Shown here one piece after another: positions 20,322-29,722 of a DNA stretch of 30,612 nt. The notes beneath the pieces are model-generated. The model worked only from the letters and a program-made list of their open reading frames with translations. It made no database searches and was not told the origin of the DNA. The stretch lies in the NCBI GenBank assembly GCA_964200075.2, contig CAXNAA020000059.1:1-30612 (forward strand), given 5' to 3'. The position numbers and the translations under genes are program-made. The stretch comes from Sphacelaria rigidula (taxonomy: Eukaryota; Phaeophyceae; Sphacelariales). Numbering within the stretch: the stretch's first letter is position 1; each line of letters opens with the position of its first letter.

Positions 20322-21420
20322 TTTTCGAGAGCTTGCGGGGTTGGCAGATACAGTAAACCAAGTTTGAGATTTTTCGTGGTACATATTCCCAGGTGCGCTC
20401 ACCTTAAGGCGACACGAAACTCCATGATTAACACATATATTTTTGTCGAAATTACAGTGCCGCTCACCCAAACCCCGACTCGAGGCACGCCGTACCCGAG
20501 AACGCTCGGGCAAATGGAGTGCCCCAGAGAATGCCATAGGCAACGCGTGCGTTGACAGCCCTTACAATGGTCGCGTCAAGCGCCTTTTCGGGGGAAAACG
20601 CGCATTTCGCACGCCGGTGAGCACCTGGAACTACTGTCAGCCCCCAAATATCCGGATTTAATGGTTGAACACTGAAACGAAGTTTGTGTTCAAACATGGA
20701 ATGTGGTGACGGGTTGTGCGCGAAAAAGTTTGATATGTCACGTTTTCTTGTGAAATAAGAAATGGGTGCGGCAGCTTGTATCTTGAACTCTGCTTGTCAT
20801 GTCATGCTGCATATGCCTCGTGTCTACTTCATCGATCCGACAACATCCGGCGAAGTTACGGCAGTCACACCAAAATGGGTGATTCAACCAAATTGGTTGT
20901 GTTTCTATTTACATGCACACAAAGAACATTTCTTGGAACTCTGTAACTTGGCCAGATGTAATCGAATTTTAAAACTATATGCGGCATAGTATTCCCACGA
21001 GAGCAGGGGTCCCAACACTTGAGACCTCAAGGGTTGTCCGCATGCTGCGCTGCTGGCTTGCGTCTCAGCGATTTCCACCTGTAGAAGTCCCGTTCGTGGT
21101 AGGTCCTGGTGGCTCAGGTTGACAGCAGCATATACGTACATGGATATGTTGCGTACACGAGACGCGATGGAAGCAGTGGCGTCGAGGACTTCCTACGCAA
21201 AAAAAACATGTGGTCCGTTATTATTTGGTGTCTTTTATTTTTAAATACCGAGTCGATTTTTTTGCTGTTGCTCCGGGAAATATATATTATCATGTATATG
21301 TGGCACCACCCCGCTCCACGCCGCGCTGGAAAAAAAAAAAAGAAACGATGATTTTGCGGGGAAACGCGTCGTGCTTGAATGTTGAGTTGATTTCACATGT
21401 CAACCGTGTATCGCTCCTCG
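20322..21420. other. 3' flank of first PPR gene; no supported gene
   Basis: Includes the presumed 3'UTR. No canonical aataaa polyadenylation signal was noticed close to the stop. Short open frames only. Confidence 0.5.
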
Positions 21421-21424
21421 TACT

Positions 21425-21650
21425 CGCCTGTTCATATTTTCGCTCGATCGAATCAATCTAGCTTTTTTCGGACAAATACTGTATTATCTAATTTTTTAGT
21501 GCCCAATTGCGATTCATATAGCCCCAGGTTCTCGGTTATTATTGATATGTTCGCTCGACCGAACCAATCTCGATCGTTTTGGTGAACAATTATATTTTGA
21601 GTTTTTACTCCCAACTGTCCGTTGTGCTCCAGTTGAATAATAAACTTCTT
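21425..21650 (+). repeat. diverged direct repeat, period ~112 bp, two copies
   Basis: 'ttcgctcgatcgaatcaatct' near 21438 recurs as 'ttcgctcgaccgaaccaatct' near 21550, and the downstream 'attttttagtgcccaattg' resembles 'gtttttactcccaactg' at a similar distance. Confidence 0.6.
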
Positions 21651-21885
21651 GTTGAACGACACACGGTCAAAACCACTCCCCCACAAAAAACAAACGGGCC
21701 TCCACTCCGTACTGTCCCGACAAAAAATCGGGAAACGAATGTATTGTTAACGAATTGCTTCTCCCACTATCGCCTACACTGATTCTCAAATTTTGAAAAA
21801 ATATGAAAAATCATCTGCGAACAATCCCGACCAAGTGGATTCGGTTTTAAACGTTAAGTTAACTTGACAGCTATCTGTGGCACAC

Positions 21886-22080
21886 GAGGCAGCTGGGAAC
21901 TCCCATGTTTGGGATCATTTTCGCCAATAATGTCACCCATTTGAAGGGCTTCATGAAATCTGAAACTAAAACTATACTACAGTATTATCATAATGCGCTG
22001 TACCCTGACTGTGTGGTCATTTTTATCGTGACAATTTTGGGGCTGATTTCGGGGGGGGTATTGCGGCATCATTCCTGACC
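21886..22080 (+). repeat. dispersed repeat family 3, copy a
   Basis: Shared blocks are 'gcagctggGAACTCC', 'gggatcattttcgccaata', 'catttgaagggcttcatg.aatctgaa' and 'gtgaca.ttttgg.gctg.tt', then a G-run. Matching copies are at 27138-27312 (same strand) and 28465-28612 (opposite strand). Confidence 0.75.
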
Positions 22081-23230
22081 AGGTGATTTGAGCCCGAATT
22101 TCAACGCGGCTCTTGCGAGCGGGCCGGCTCTGGTATTATGTGCTTCGATAATCCTTCGAGCGCCAGCAGCAGATGAACGAATGGCAAAAAATGCCGACTG
22201 CGATCAGAGAAGTCTTCCGACAGGGCCCTGTGGACAAATCCTGCAATGCTGAAAGCTTGACGAGCGTGGCTGCTTGCCTGGCCTGCCTACGGTCTCGTTG
22301 CAAAACAGTTGGTGAACGGTGAGCCCCTGTAATGCGTCCATGTTCTTGTTTTTTTCATCACAGCAGGTGTACAATCTCGTTTTGGTTGCTTCTGATTGCT
22401 GACGGGCACATCGATGGTGCAGTTTCGCCAAGGCGCGGTACTGTATGCTCGGTACTGTACAGTAGTGCTGTATACAGCTCTACTATTTTTGAACCATATC
22501 ATACCGTCCTGCAACGGCTCGCTCGGGCATTGGTGACGCGACAATCATCGTTGGTTTCCTTGATTCAGCAACTGCTTCCGAGACAATTCTTCGCCGATGC
22601 TCCGTTGAGTGTCCTGCTTGTACGGTACAGTACCGATCCACGCAAGGTTGGGGCCTGAGATACGCCATACTACGGCGTATAACACCCCCATATATACTTC
22701 AATCTTTATTCTTTGTAATCTCTACAGTATAAGGGAGGCCCGGCACTGCCGGGACATTGTGTTTATAAAAAAACCGCAACAACAAATTTCCAATCACGCT
22801 TTCATAAGCGCCGACGCCACAGTTCTCAAGACAGTCGAGCATCAAGAAAAAAACATCGCGGAAGATGTCGCTGTGATGCGCCTTTGGCCCGCCGTTCCTG
22901 GGAATACATCATACTGTACTGTATTGGGTATTCAGTCAACCCACCAGTGAGCGCAAAACGTGCGACGTAGTGCAGTGTAGTACACTACAGTATAGTTGGG
23001 TTGAACGTGGCATGTATGGCCAGCGGGTACAATGCACACAGGTTCGTACATTTCCAGTACTACCAAGATCCGAGATACATGTCGACAACGATGGTCGCAG
23101 TAAGTCGCTCTTCTGCATGGACAGGTAGCCCTGAGCGAGTGCATCAAGTATTGAAAGACCACCCAGTGGTCTTGATTCACGAAACAGCCCGCCGCCGCCG
23201 AAGAAAGCGTTCCCGACAGCCGTCGGTTTC
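22081..23230. other. intergenic between PPR genes; palindrome cluster
   Basis: No gene recognised. Self-complementary GTACTGTAC-type words cluster here: tactgtacagta (22453-22464), gctgtatacagc (22467-22478), cggtacagtaccg (22623-22635), atacgcc/ggcgtat (22661-22681), and a gtagtg...cactac hairpin around 22966-22988. Confidence 0.55.
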
Positions 23231-23414
23231 ACCACATTGATCTGCTAGTTCATGAATGGGTCGATAGTCGATACACTTCTCGTACCGCCACCTTGCGTGC
23301 CTCCCACGCCAATGCGTTCAGAGTCCAGATATGGTCTCATCAACTGCTGCTACTCGTATGCCAAAGTGTGTCCGCCACGAGTGCAATACCCAACACGAAA
23401 CCCCGCCCCCCGCC

Positions 23415-23482
23415 CGGCCCCCCTCCTTCTTCTCAACTCTCCTCATTCCCCTCCCTGCAGCGACGGCAGCGCCGCGCTGCCG
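23415..23482 (+). promoter_or_regulatory. pyrimidine tract + CAG just before second PPR start
   Basis: A long C/T-rich run ends in 'ccctgcag' at 23453-23460, 22 nt before the ATG at 23483. The arrangement mirrors that upstream of the first PPR gene, and it is the main reason to prefer ATG 23483 over the in-frame ATG at 23252. Confidence 0.45.
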
Positions 23483-25948
23483 ATGGCGTCTTGTTACGCC
23501 ACTCTCACTGCGAGAAGGTCCGTGCGTGCCATCGTGCAGTTGTCGGGCTTCCCAAGGTTGACAGGCCCCGCTGCCCAAGGGCAGACCGTCAGGATCTCGT
23601 ATGCCCGGCGTTGCGGGGCGCGCGAGGGCAACATACTTGTTGGCGACGTGGCAGACGTGACGGAGCACGACAGCCAGACATCTACGCCGACACATTCGAA
23701 ACAGAGTGAGGGCAGGGGATCGGAACGACCGCCAGGTGTGCGTGAAGATAGGAGGGGGGACAGAACAGGTGGGGTGGCAACTTCGACGGAGTCGGAGGCG
23801 GGACGGTTCGAGAGAGCGGCTAATGCAGGGTCAGGAGATTTTGAAGCGATATCCAAAGGGGGCATTCATGAGTCGGACGGCTTCCCCGAAGATGTAGGGC
23901 CGCCGCGCGATGTGGATGTCATGGGCCTACGGGTAGGGGAGGCAGGGGTCGGTAGTATTGTGAAGCCGGCAGATGATTTGTATGTGTCCGATGAACTGCG
24001 TGTGCATCAATCTGCGATTATGCAGAGCCTAATTCGTGCGCGTGGGGAGAAGAATTGGATGGGTGCGGAGCAGATCTTGAAGCACGCTCTCGTGCACCCT
24101 GAGTGGAGGTTGCTCGTGCATGACAAGATGTACGGCGCAACGATAGCGGTGTTCGCGAACTGTGGAAAATGGCAATCAGCGCTCGAAGTGTTGGATACCA
24201 TGGCATCGAACGGATCGTACCCAAACGTCATCATCTATAACTCGGTCATCCAAGCGTGTTGCAACGGTGGCCAGTGGAATCGTGCCGTGGAAGTTCTGAA
24301 GAGGATGCAAACCGAGGGCACTGCGCGCGACGCCGCTAGTTACCACTTGCTCTTGAAAAAATGTTCCGAACAAGGCCATTGGGAGCAGGTTTTGGATATC
24401 TTGCAGCAAATGCGGACGGAGGGTTTGGTGCCGCACGTATCAACTTGTCACAGTGCCATTCACGCGTGCGGTCGCGCTCACCAATGGAAGCAAGCTTTGG
24501 GTGTTTTGGGGCAGATGCAGGACATGGGCACCGCTCCCAATATCATTACCTACAACAAAGCGTTGAAAGCATGCGGGAACCGTGGCCAATGGAAAAGCGT
24601 GCTGCGTCTATTGGAGACTATGAAGAAGGGCCCTACCCCCCCCGATGTGGTGAGCTACAATACGGCAATCAAGGCTTGCGGTGGCGCGCGCGTGTGGAAG
24701 CATGTTTTGAGTCTCATGCGACATATGCGGGAGGAAGGTATCGCCCCTGATGTGGTAACCTACAACACGGCAATGAAGGCGTTCGGGGACGCCGGCCAGC
24801 TCGACAGAGCGTTGGGATTTTTGCAACAGATGCAAGTCGAGGGAATAGCGCCTAACGTCATCACCTACACGACGGCTATCAACGTGTGCAGAAGAGGTGG
24901 CCGATGGGAGGAGGCGGTGGAACTATTGGTGAACATGCAGGCGGCAGGAGTTGTCCCAAATCTAGCTACGTACAACTCGACAATGGGCGCCTGCGGAAAC
25001 GGCGGCAACTGGGAAAAGGCCTTGGACATCTTGAAGCAGATGGAGGCCCACGGGGTAGAGCCAGATCGCGTGAGCTACACTAGCGCCATCAGGGCGTGCG
25101 GCACGTGTGGCCAATGGGAGCTTGCGTTGGATCTATTGCGGAAGATGAGATCTGCAGGGGTTCCGCCACACCTCTCGACCTACAACGTGGCCGTGGCGGC
25201 CTGTGGGCGGGGCGGTGAGTCGAGTCGTGCTTTTGAGCTTCTACCGCAGATGCGAGAAGACGGCATCGCGCCCGACCTTGCGTTGTACACCACACTTATG
25301 AGCGCATGCTTGGAGAACGGCCAATGGGAAGCGACGTTGGACATTTGGCGGCAACTGCTCGCCGAGGGTATCAAACCTGACGCTGTGGTGTACAACAGGG
25401 CCATGGAAGCGTGTCAAGGTCGAGGGCGATGGGAGCAAGCTCTGGATTTGCTTCGGCAAATGACAGCACAGGGTATCAAGCCCAATCCGAAGACCTACGA
25501 GGCGGCTATAAAAGCCTGCGGACAAGGCGATCAGTGGGAGCACGCGAAAGATCTGTTGTGGCAGATGAAAGAAGATGGTTTCGTGCCTGGAGTTACCGAG
25601 TTCAACACGACGATGGCACTGTGTACACAGCGTGGTCATTGGGAAGAGGCCTTGGAATGTTTTGATCTTCTGCTAGAGACACGGACGACGGGCAACAAGC
25701 CTAATCCATCGAGTTTTAAGCTAGCCTTGGATGCCTGTGCGGTCGGGTGTCAGTGGGAAAGAGCCGTCCATCTTTTGGGGGAAGTCCCACCTGATGTGGA
25801 TAGCTACAATAGTGCCATCGTTGCATGCAGGAACGCTGGTCGGGGGGATAGAGCTCTTCATGTGTTGCGACAGATGGACGTCGCTCCCACAGTCACCAGT
25901 TTCAACGCCGTAATATCTGCTTTCGGGCAAGATGGGCGGGCGAGATAG
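23483..25948 (+). CDS. P-class pentatricopeptide repeat protein, tandem paralogue, predicted organellar
   Basis: From ATG 23483 the protein has 821 residues. The frame extends upstream to 23252, but those 77 codons are Pro-rich translation of the pyrimidine tract, while residues 1-47 from the chosen start hold eight Arg and no acidic residue, as expected of a transit peptide. Residues 50-170 are Gly/Glu/Arg-rich and probably disordered. A cap with the same NW..A.QIL...HP signature as the neighbouring PPR protein precedes repeats starting at K215. Fourteen 35-residue repeats follow to about 704, then irregular ones of 38, 30 and 32 residues and a half repeat to the end. No E/DYW or nuclease domain is present. 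By the plant code, readable repeats give U at 2, 5, 6, 9 and 11, Y at 7, 13 and 15, A at 8 and G at 12; repeats 1, 3, 4, 10, 14, 16 and 17 carry non-standard pairs (GN, HH, HN, TH, EG, KD, NT). It lies 3.2 kb downstream of its paralogue on the same strand, which fits old tandem duplication with target divergence. Confidence 0.95.
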   Translation: MASCYATLTARRSVRAIVQLSGFPRLTGPAAQGQTVRISYARRCGAREGNILVGDVADVTEHDSQTSTPTHSKQSEGRGSERPPGVREDRRGDRTGGVATSTESEAGRFERAANAGSGDFEAISKGGIHESDGFPEDVGPPRDVDVMGLRVGEAGVGSIVKPADDLYVSDELRVHQSAIMQSLIRARGEKNWMGAEQILKHALVHPEWRLLVHDKMYGATIAVFANCGKWQSALEVLDTMASNGSYPNVIIYNSVIQACCNGGQWNRAVEVLKRMQTEGTARDAASYHLLLKKCSEQGHWEQVLDILQQMRTEGLVPHVSTCHSAIHACGRAHQWKQALGVLGQMQDMGTAPNIITYNKALKACGNRGQWKSVLRLLETMKKGPTPPDVVSYNTAIKACGGARVWKHVLSLMRHMREEGIAPDVVTYNTAMKAFGDAGQLDRALGFLQQMQVEGIAPNVITYTTAINVCRRGGRWEEAVELLVNMQAAGVVPNLATYNSTMGACGNGGNWEKALDILKQMEAHGVEPDRVSYTSAIRACGTCGQWELALDLLRKMRSAGVPPHLSTYNVAVAACGRGGESSRAFELLPQMREDGIAPDLALYTTLMSACLENGQWEATLDIWRQLLAEGIKPDAVVYNRAMEACQGRGRWEQALDLLRQMTAQGIKPNPKTYEAAIKACGQGDQWEHAKDLLWQMKEDGFVPGVTEFNTTMALCTQRGHWEEALECFDLLLETRTTGNKPNPSSFKLALDACAVGCQWERAVHLLGEVPPDVDSYNSAIVACRNAGRGDRALHVLRQMDVAPTVTSFNAVISAFGQDGRAR

Positions 25949-26600
25949 ACCCTGGTCGTGTGATGAAATGCACGTCCATTCTCGTACTAATAGAGTTTTA
26001 GTGTACACAGTAAACCCGTTCTTTCTTCCGCGCTCCTAGTGAATCGTGTTTTGTTGTGTCACCGGTTCATGGTTATTTTTCTTCGTCGTTCCGAAGACCT
26101 ATGAACAAGCATGCGCCGCGAGAGCAATGTGCCGGAGAACCGCACCAGAGTCGGTTGGAGCTGGAGAACAAAGGTGTTGGCGATATGTGGGCAGTGCAGG
26201 CGAAATACGGCGGACAATGTTTTTGCCAGCGTGCACTTTTCGCCTGCCGACTTCCTTCCCAAAACTGCAAGGCATTTCTCATCACGGGCGATACGCGCAC
26301 TTGTGTGTGTGTTGTGTTTTCTTCCCGTCTATTCTGGACGCCAGTCTACACCTTTCGGTATATGTGGAAGCACCAGGCGGAGTCACACAGGAGTATGACC
26401 AACACAAGAGTTTTATTTAACGTCATCTTTTGTTACAGTCCTCCACCTTATGCGGTGCTTGCCTTCTTTTTTTTATCGAGAGAGGGGTTCAGCACTCCCT
26501 TCCCTCGTCGACCATGAAGTCGAATTGTGTGTGACCACGACATGGTCGCTCTCCACTGTTGGGCTCTGTGAGGAAAATTTCCAGATCGTGTGACTGCACC
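25949..26600. other. 3' flank of second PPR gene; no supported gene
   Basis: Contains the presumed 3'UTR. Short overlapping open frames only; none recognised. Confidence 0.5.
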
Positions 26601-26665
26601 GAGATTCGAACCCACGACCCAACCGCTAGAAGGTTTCGAGGTTACCAACTGAGCCACCGGGGCGA
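26595..26665 (-). repeat. tRNA-derived SINE-like sequence or degenerate tRNA
   Basis: On the minus strand an A-box-like TGGCTCAGTTGG (complement of 26645-26656) is followed ~33 nt later by a B-box-like GGTTCGAATCT (complement of 26602-26612). This is the internal Pol III promoter layout of tRNAs. The acceptor and T stems do not pair properly, so a functional tRNA is unlikely. A tRNA-derived SINE head is the better reading; its 3' body is not delimited. Confidence 0.6.
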
Positions 26666-27137
26666 CCGGTTGTATTTGCCAGCGTTTTTAGCCAGCCCAA
26701 GAGCCGTGTGGAAATCATGAGGGATGTTACCCGGTTCACGGATGGGCATGTGTGTGAGAAATTCGGTTTCCCGCTAGGTCTAGAGCTGAGAGCGTCAAAT
26801 TTGCACGGGTGGTTACACTGCTGGTATACGTTATCCGCGTTTTGGAGCATTCTTAGGTTATGATTCGTCATGAATGAGTTGAGAGACGCGCGTGTACAGC
26901 CGAATCGGGTTTGTGATTGCACCTCCTTTGGTGTCGTGTGACCGTTGTAAGTCCGTGTATATCCTCGGACATCCGTTTTGCAACCCGGTTCGTTCTCGTT
27001 CTACGCCTCCTGTTTAACGTGCCGATATCCTACCGGCGTTCCAAAATCCGGATGATTGATGCCTCGATAGCCCGCCTCCCGCCGGAAAAGTCGCTGGGTC
27101 GAGGAGGCAAAATCTACCTAATCATGAAAATGGCAAA
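26666..27137. other. intergenic; no supported gene
   Basis: Nothing recognised; only short open frames. Confidence 0.45.
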
Positions 27138-27312
27138 AGCAGCTGGTAACTCCTACGCTTGGGATCGTTTTCGCCAATATTCGCTCATATGAGGCGCTTC
27201 ATGCAATCTGAACTCATTCATCATGTGGTGTATGGCTAATTTCTTGGTGACATTTTTGGCGCTGGTTTGGGGTGGGGCGGGGGGAGGGGGGGGGGCTATC
27301 GTGGCACCACTT
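27138..27312 (+). repeat. dispersed repeat family 3, copy b
   Basis: Shares 'gcagctgg.aactcc', 'gggatcgttttcgccaatat', 'gaggcgcttcatgcaatctgaa', 'ttggtgacatttttggcgctgg' and a terminal G-run with 21886-22080. Its 'catatgaggcgct' is identical in the inverted copy at 28465-28612. Confidence 0.75.
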
Positions 27313-27868
27313 GGATAATGTGTACACCAGCGGCCATCTGTGTGTACCCGGTTCAAAGACGGGTGACGATATGAGAGCTTGCCTTGCACGTGAAGAACCT
27401 TGCAAAATTGCTCGCTGCTGCAGGTCGTAGTTCAGCGGGGAACAAGCAGTGGCGGCGTTTTATTCTTGTAAAACATATTTTGTAGAATTTGTCTGACAGT
27501 GTGGTGTTGCCACATGACGCAGTCAACCCGGTGCGACGGCCTTTTGTACCCTCTTGACGAAGTTGATGTCGGTACCGCCGTGCCTGCTGGTTTTGTGTAC
27601 CTTACTTGGCTTTGGGAATGTGAACGAGAGCTAACATGCAATGCAGCAGACCAATTATCAAGGAACGTATGTCGCCGCGCTCCGGTGATGTAAATTAAAA
27701 TGGTCCGAGCGTGACCATTAGGGCGGAGAGAACGTGGGTACGATTGATTCCCGATGCGTTGGGTTTTTTGCAATTACGTGCACCTTCAGCACAACAAACA
27801 CATGCCGGCACACAGGTGGTAACGTGAGCACCCTATTATTGGGACGCGTGACGCAGCTCACCACATAC
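27313..27868. other. intergenic; no supported gene
   Basis: Nothing recognised apart from short open frames. Confidence 0.45.
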
Positions 27869-27991
27869 CGTAGGAACACGAAATCCGAACCCAGTTGGGC
27901 CTGAACTCGCTCGATCTCGTTGATCCTCCCGCCGTGCCTCACCGAGACCGCGAGCGATTGGTTCTCGAGAATGATCCCTACCGTAGTCGAC
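27869..27991 (-). CDS. weak candidate internal exon (~41 codons)
   Basis: On the minus strand, a potential acceptor AG after a pyrimidine-containing stretch (27992-27993) precedes 40 open codons that end at a potential donor GTATGT (from 27868). The product includes GIILENQSLAVSVRHGGR and continues with an Ile/Glu/Gln-rich stretch to FVFLR. Its amphipathic, low-Cys composition looks more protein-like than surrounding frames. The frame is closed by a TGA just upstream, so it needs the splice site. An opposite-strand frame also crosses it. I recognise no family and no partner exons. Confidence 0.2.
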
Positions 27992-28089
27992 CTTCAGGGC
28001 AAGGGTATTCATTCGAGCTAGCTCGCAGTTTCCTTAAAGGCCGACACCCTCAAAAGATGAACCTGAGTGTACTTTCTCCTTTCCATTTT

Positions 28090-28210
28090 CTTGATGTTGT
28101 CATTTTGCACCCCTCCTCTTCCTTGGGACGAGTCCGTGCTCTCAAAATGGATCAACCTCTATGCTCTCCCGCGGTGCACGCCCTACATTTTCGTATCGCG
28201 GATTGGATCA
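28090..28210 (+). repeat. dispersed repeat family 1, copy c
   Basis: 'cttgggacgagtccgtgctctcaaaa.ggatcaacc' followed by 'tctccc' matches 5925-5975 in the same orientation. Confidence 0.65.
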
Positions 28211-28464
28211 CGATCAGCACTACTTGTACTACTACTCCCCCACGACACCCCGCCGACTGTCGTCCGACAAACTCAGTCAAACATATTCGTTTTTGTGCTA
28301 TAATACATACTTTCAACGATGGAAACGAGATACCCCCAAGAAAAAATCACTTTAGAACTAGACCCATCTGGCAACAGTCGAACCCGCATCCTTCCCGCCC
28401 TTATGGTATCAGTTGTACAGTTAGACCCCCGGGGTGCGGCGGTACTAAAATTCCACAAAGAGGG

Positions 28465-28612
28465 AGTGATGCCGAAAACCAGCCCCAAAACGTGTCACGA
28501 AGACATTGACCATACAGCGTATGATAGTTGGTTCCAGACTGCGTAGAGCGCCTCATATGGGCGACATTGGTGAAAACTTATGCCATTCCTTCGCGAAGGG
28601 CAACTCCCGATC
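28465..28612 (-). repeat. dispersed repeat family 3, copy c (inverted)
   Basis: Reverse complement shows 'agttttcaccaatgtcgcccatatgaggcgct', then 'gtatggtcaatg' and 'cgtgacacgttttggggctgg', in the same order as the two forward copies at 21886 and 27138. Confidence 0.7.
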
Positions 28613-29595
28613 CTCCGGATCCTAATCTGTCACGCTACGCATAAAGACTGCGCCCCAAGAAAAAACGACACACATACACACACAGGTATACCGTTTGATC
28701 CGCGAAAATATCACGGACTCCTACTATACAAACATTCGTACACATCAAAAAACAAGCCCCGGACGCTCGTTTCGTGTCGGCAGACACGACATCGATTTAC
28801 TGGACAATGACACCGGTTCCTTCGCAATCATCGCTTCACCATAATCTCCGCATACAAAACACAAAAGTCAAGAGACAAAACGCATTGCGCTGGCACGCAT
28901 GCACCCTCGTGGAATGAACCACAGGGAAGGACCCAGGTTGTTGACCATGGTTCGTACACGTACGTTTACGTAGTGCAGGTGAAAAAATCTCAGCCATGGG
29001 CAGGGATGAGGACACCGGTGGCCTTCGAGTTTGGGTACAGCACAAGGAATGAAGCTACGAATTTAGGAGAGAAACCAGCCAAGGAAAGCAAGATCCCCGA
29101 CACAAAACCAATTTTGACACGGCAATTTTGAAGTTACTGTGTAGAGAATACCTTAACGATACGCTCCTTAAATCATGATCCAGAGATCCAGAGAGACGTT
29201 CCTCGAAAAGTCCGTACACATTCATGTCCCAGGGGTTGCGTATAACATTACCGTTTGTTGAATAAATCTACATCTAGCGGTACCGGAAGTATCTAAAACA
29301 CCAGCCCATCGTGGAAGAAGACACACCAGTACAGCACACTCCACTAAACCTGCATAAATATAAATATACGATGCAGTTATTTTCCAATACAAGAGGGTTC
29401 AAACAACTACGAAATCGTTCGTGGACAGAAAACCGCACAAGCAAGTTTCGAAAAAAAAAAACGCTAAAAAATCAACTCAGATCCGAACGCTCAGAGTTCA
29501 GAAAAAAAAATAACGACAAATGCGAGGAAGCAAGTGTTTTTGTTGTTTTTGTTGTTTTTCAATTGTTTTCACACCCTGGACAATAGAATACACAG
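28613..29595. other. intergenic; no supported gene
   Basis: A short CA-rich stretch (about 28669-28684) and A-rich runs near 29450-29515 are seen. Several small open frames, none recognised. Confidence 0.45.
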
Positions 29596-29603
29596 TCAAA
29601 AAG

Positions 29604-29673
29604 TGTACTGCGTACGGTATCGACTATTGCGCCTACTGCAACAGCCAATAGATTCCATACTGTACGCAGTACA
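29604..29673. repeat. 70-nt hairpin downstream of the oxygenase stop
   Basis: tgtactgcgtacggtat (29604-29620) pairs with atactgtacgcagtaca (29657-29673) with one mismatch; after a small bulge the stem continues with ctattg/caatag around a ~16-nt loop. On the minus strand it would lie 50 nt past the stop codon of the exon at 29723-29941, in its probable 3'UTR. Confidence 0.8.
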
Positions 29674-29722
29674 TCTTTTTACAATAAAATCTCTCGTCCA
29701 GGTTGTGATTGTTTTCAGGTGA

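Noticed and set aside
19890-20543. 217-codon minus-strand open frame
   Set aside because: It is antisense to the C-terminal PPR repeats. Its apparent repetitiveness comes from the PPR repeats on the other strand.
23252-23482. N-terminal extension of the second PPR protein
   Set aside because: It is Pro-rich translation of a pyrimidine tract, without a counterpart in the paralogue, and it precedes a much better transit-peptide start.
26595-26665. Functional tRNA gene
   Set aside because: A and B boxes are present but acceptor and T stems do not pair; a SINE head is more likely.
27895-28509. 204-codon plus-strand open frame
   Set aside because: It runs through two dispersed-repeat copies (28090 and 28465) and has no recognisable domain; length is likely chance.
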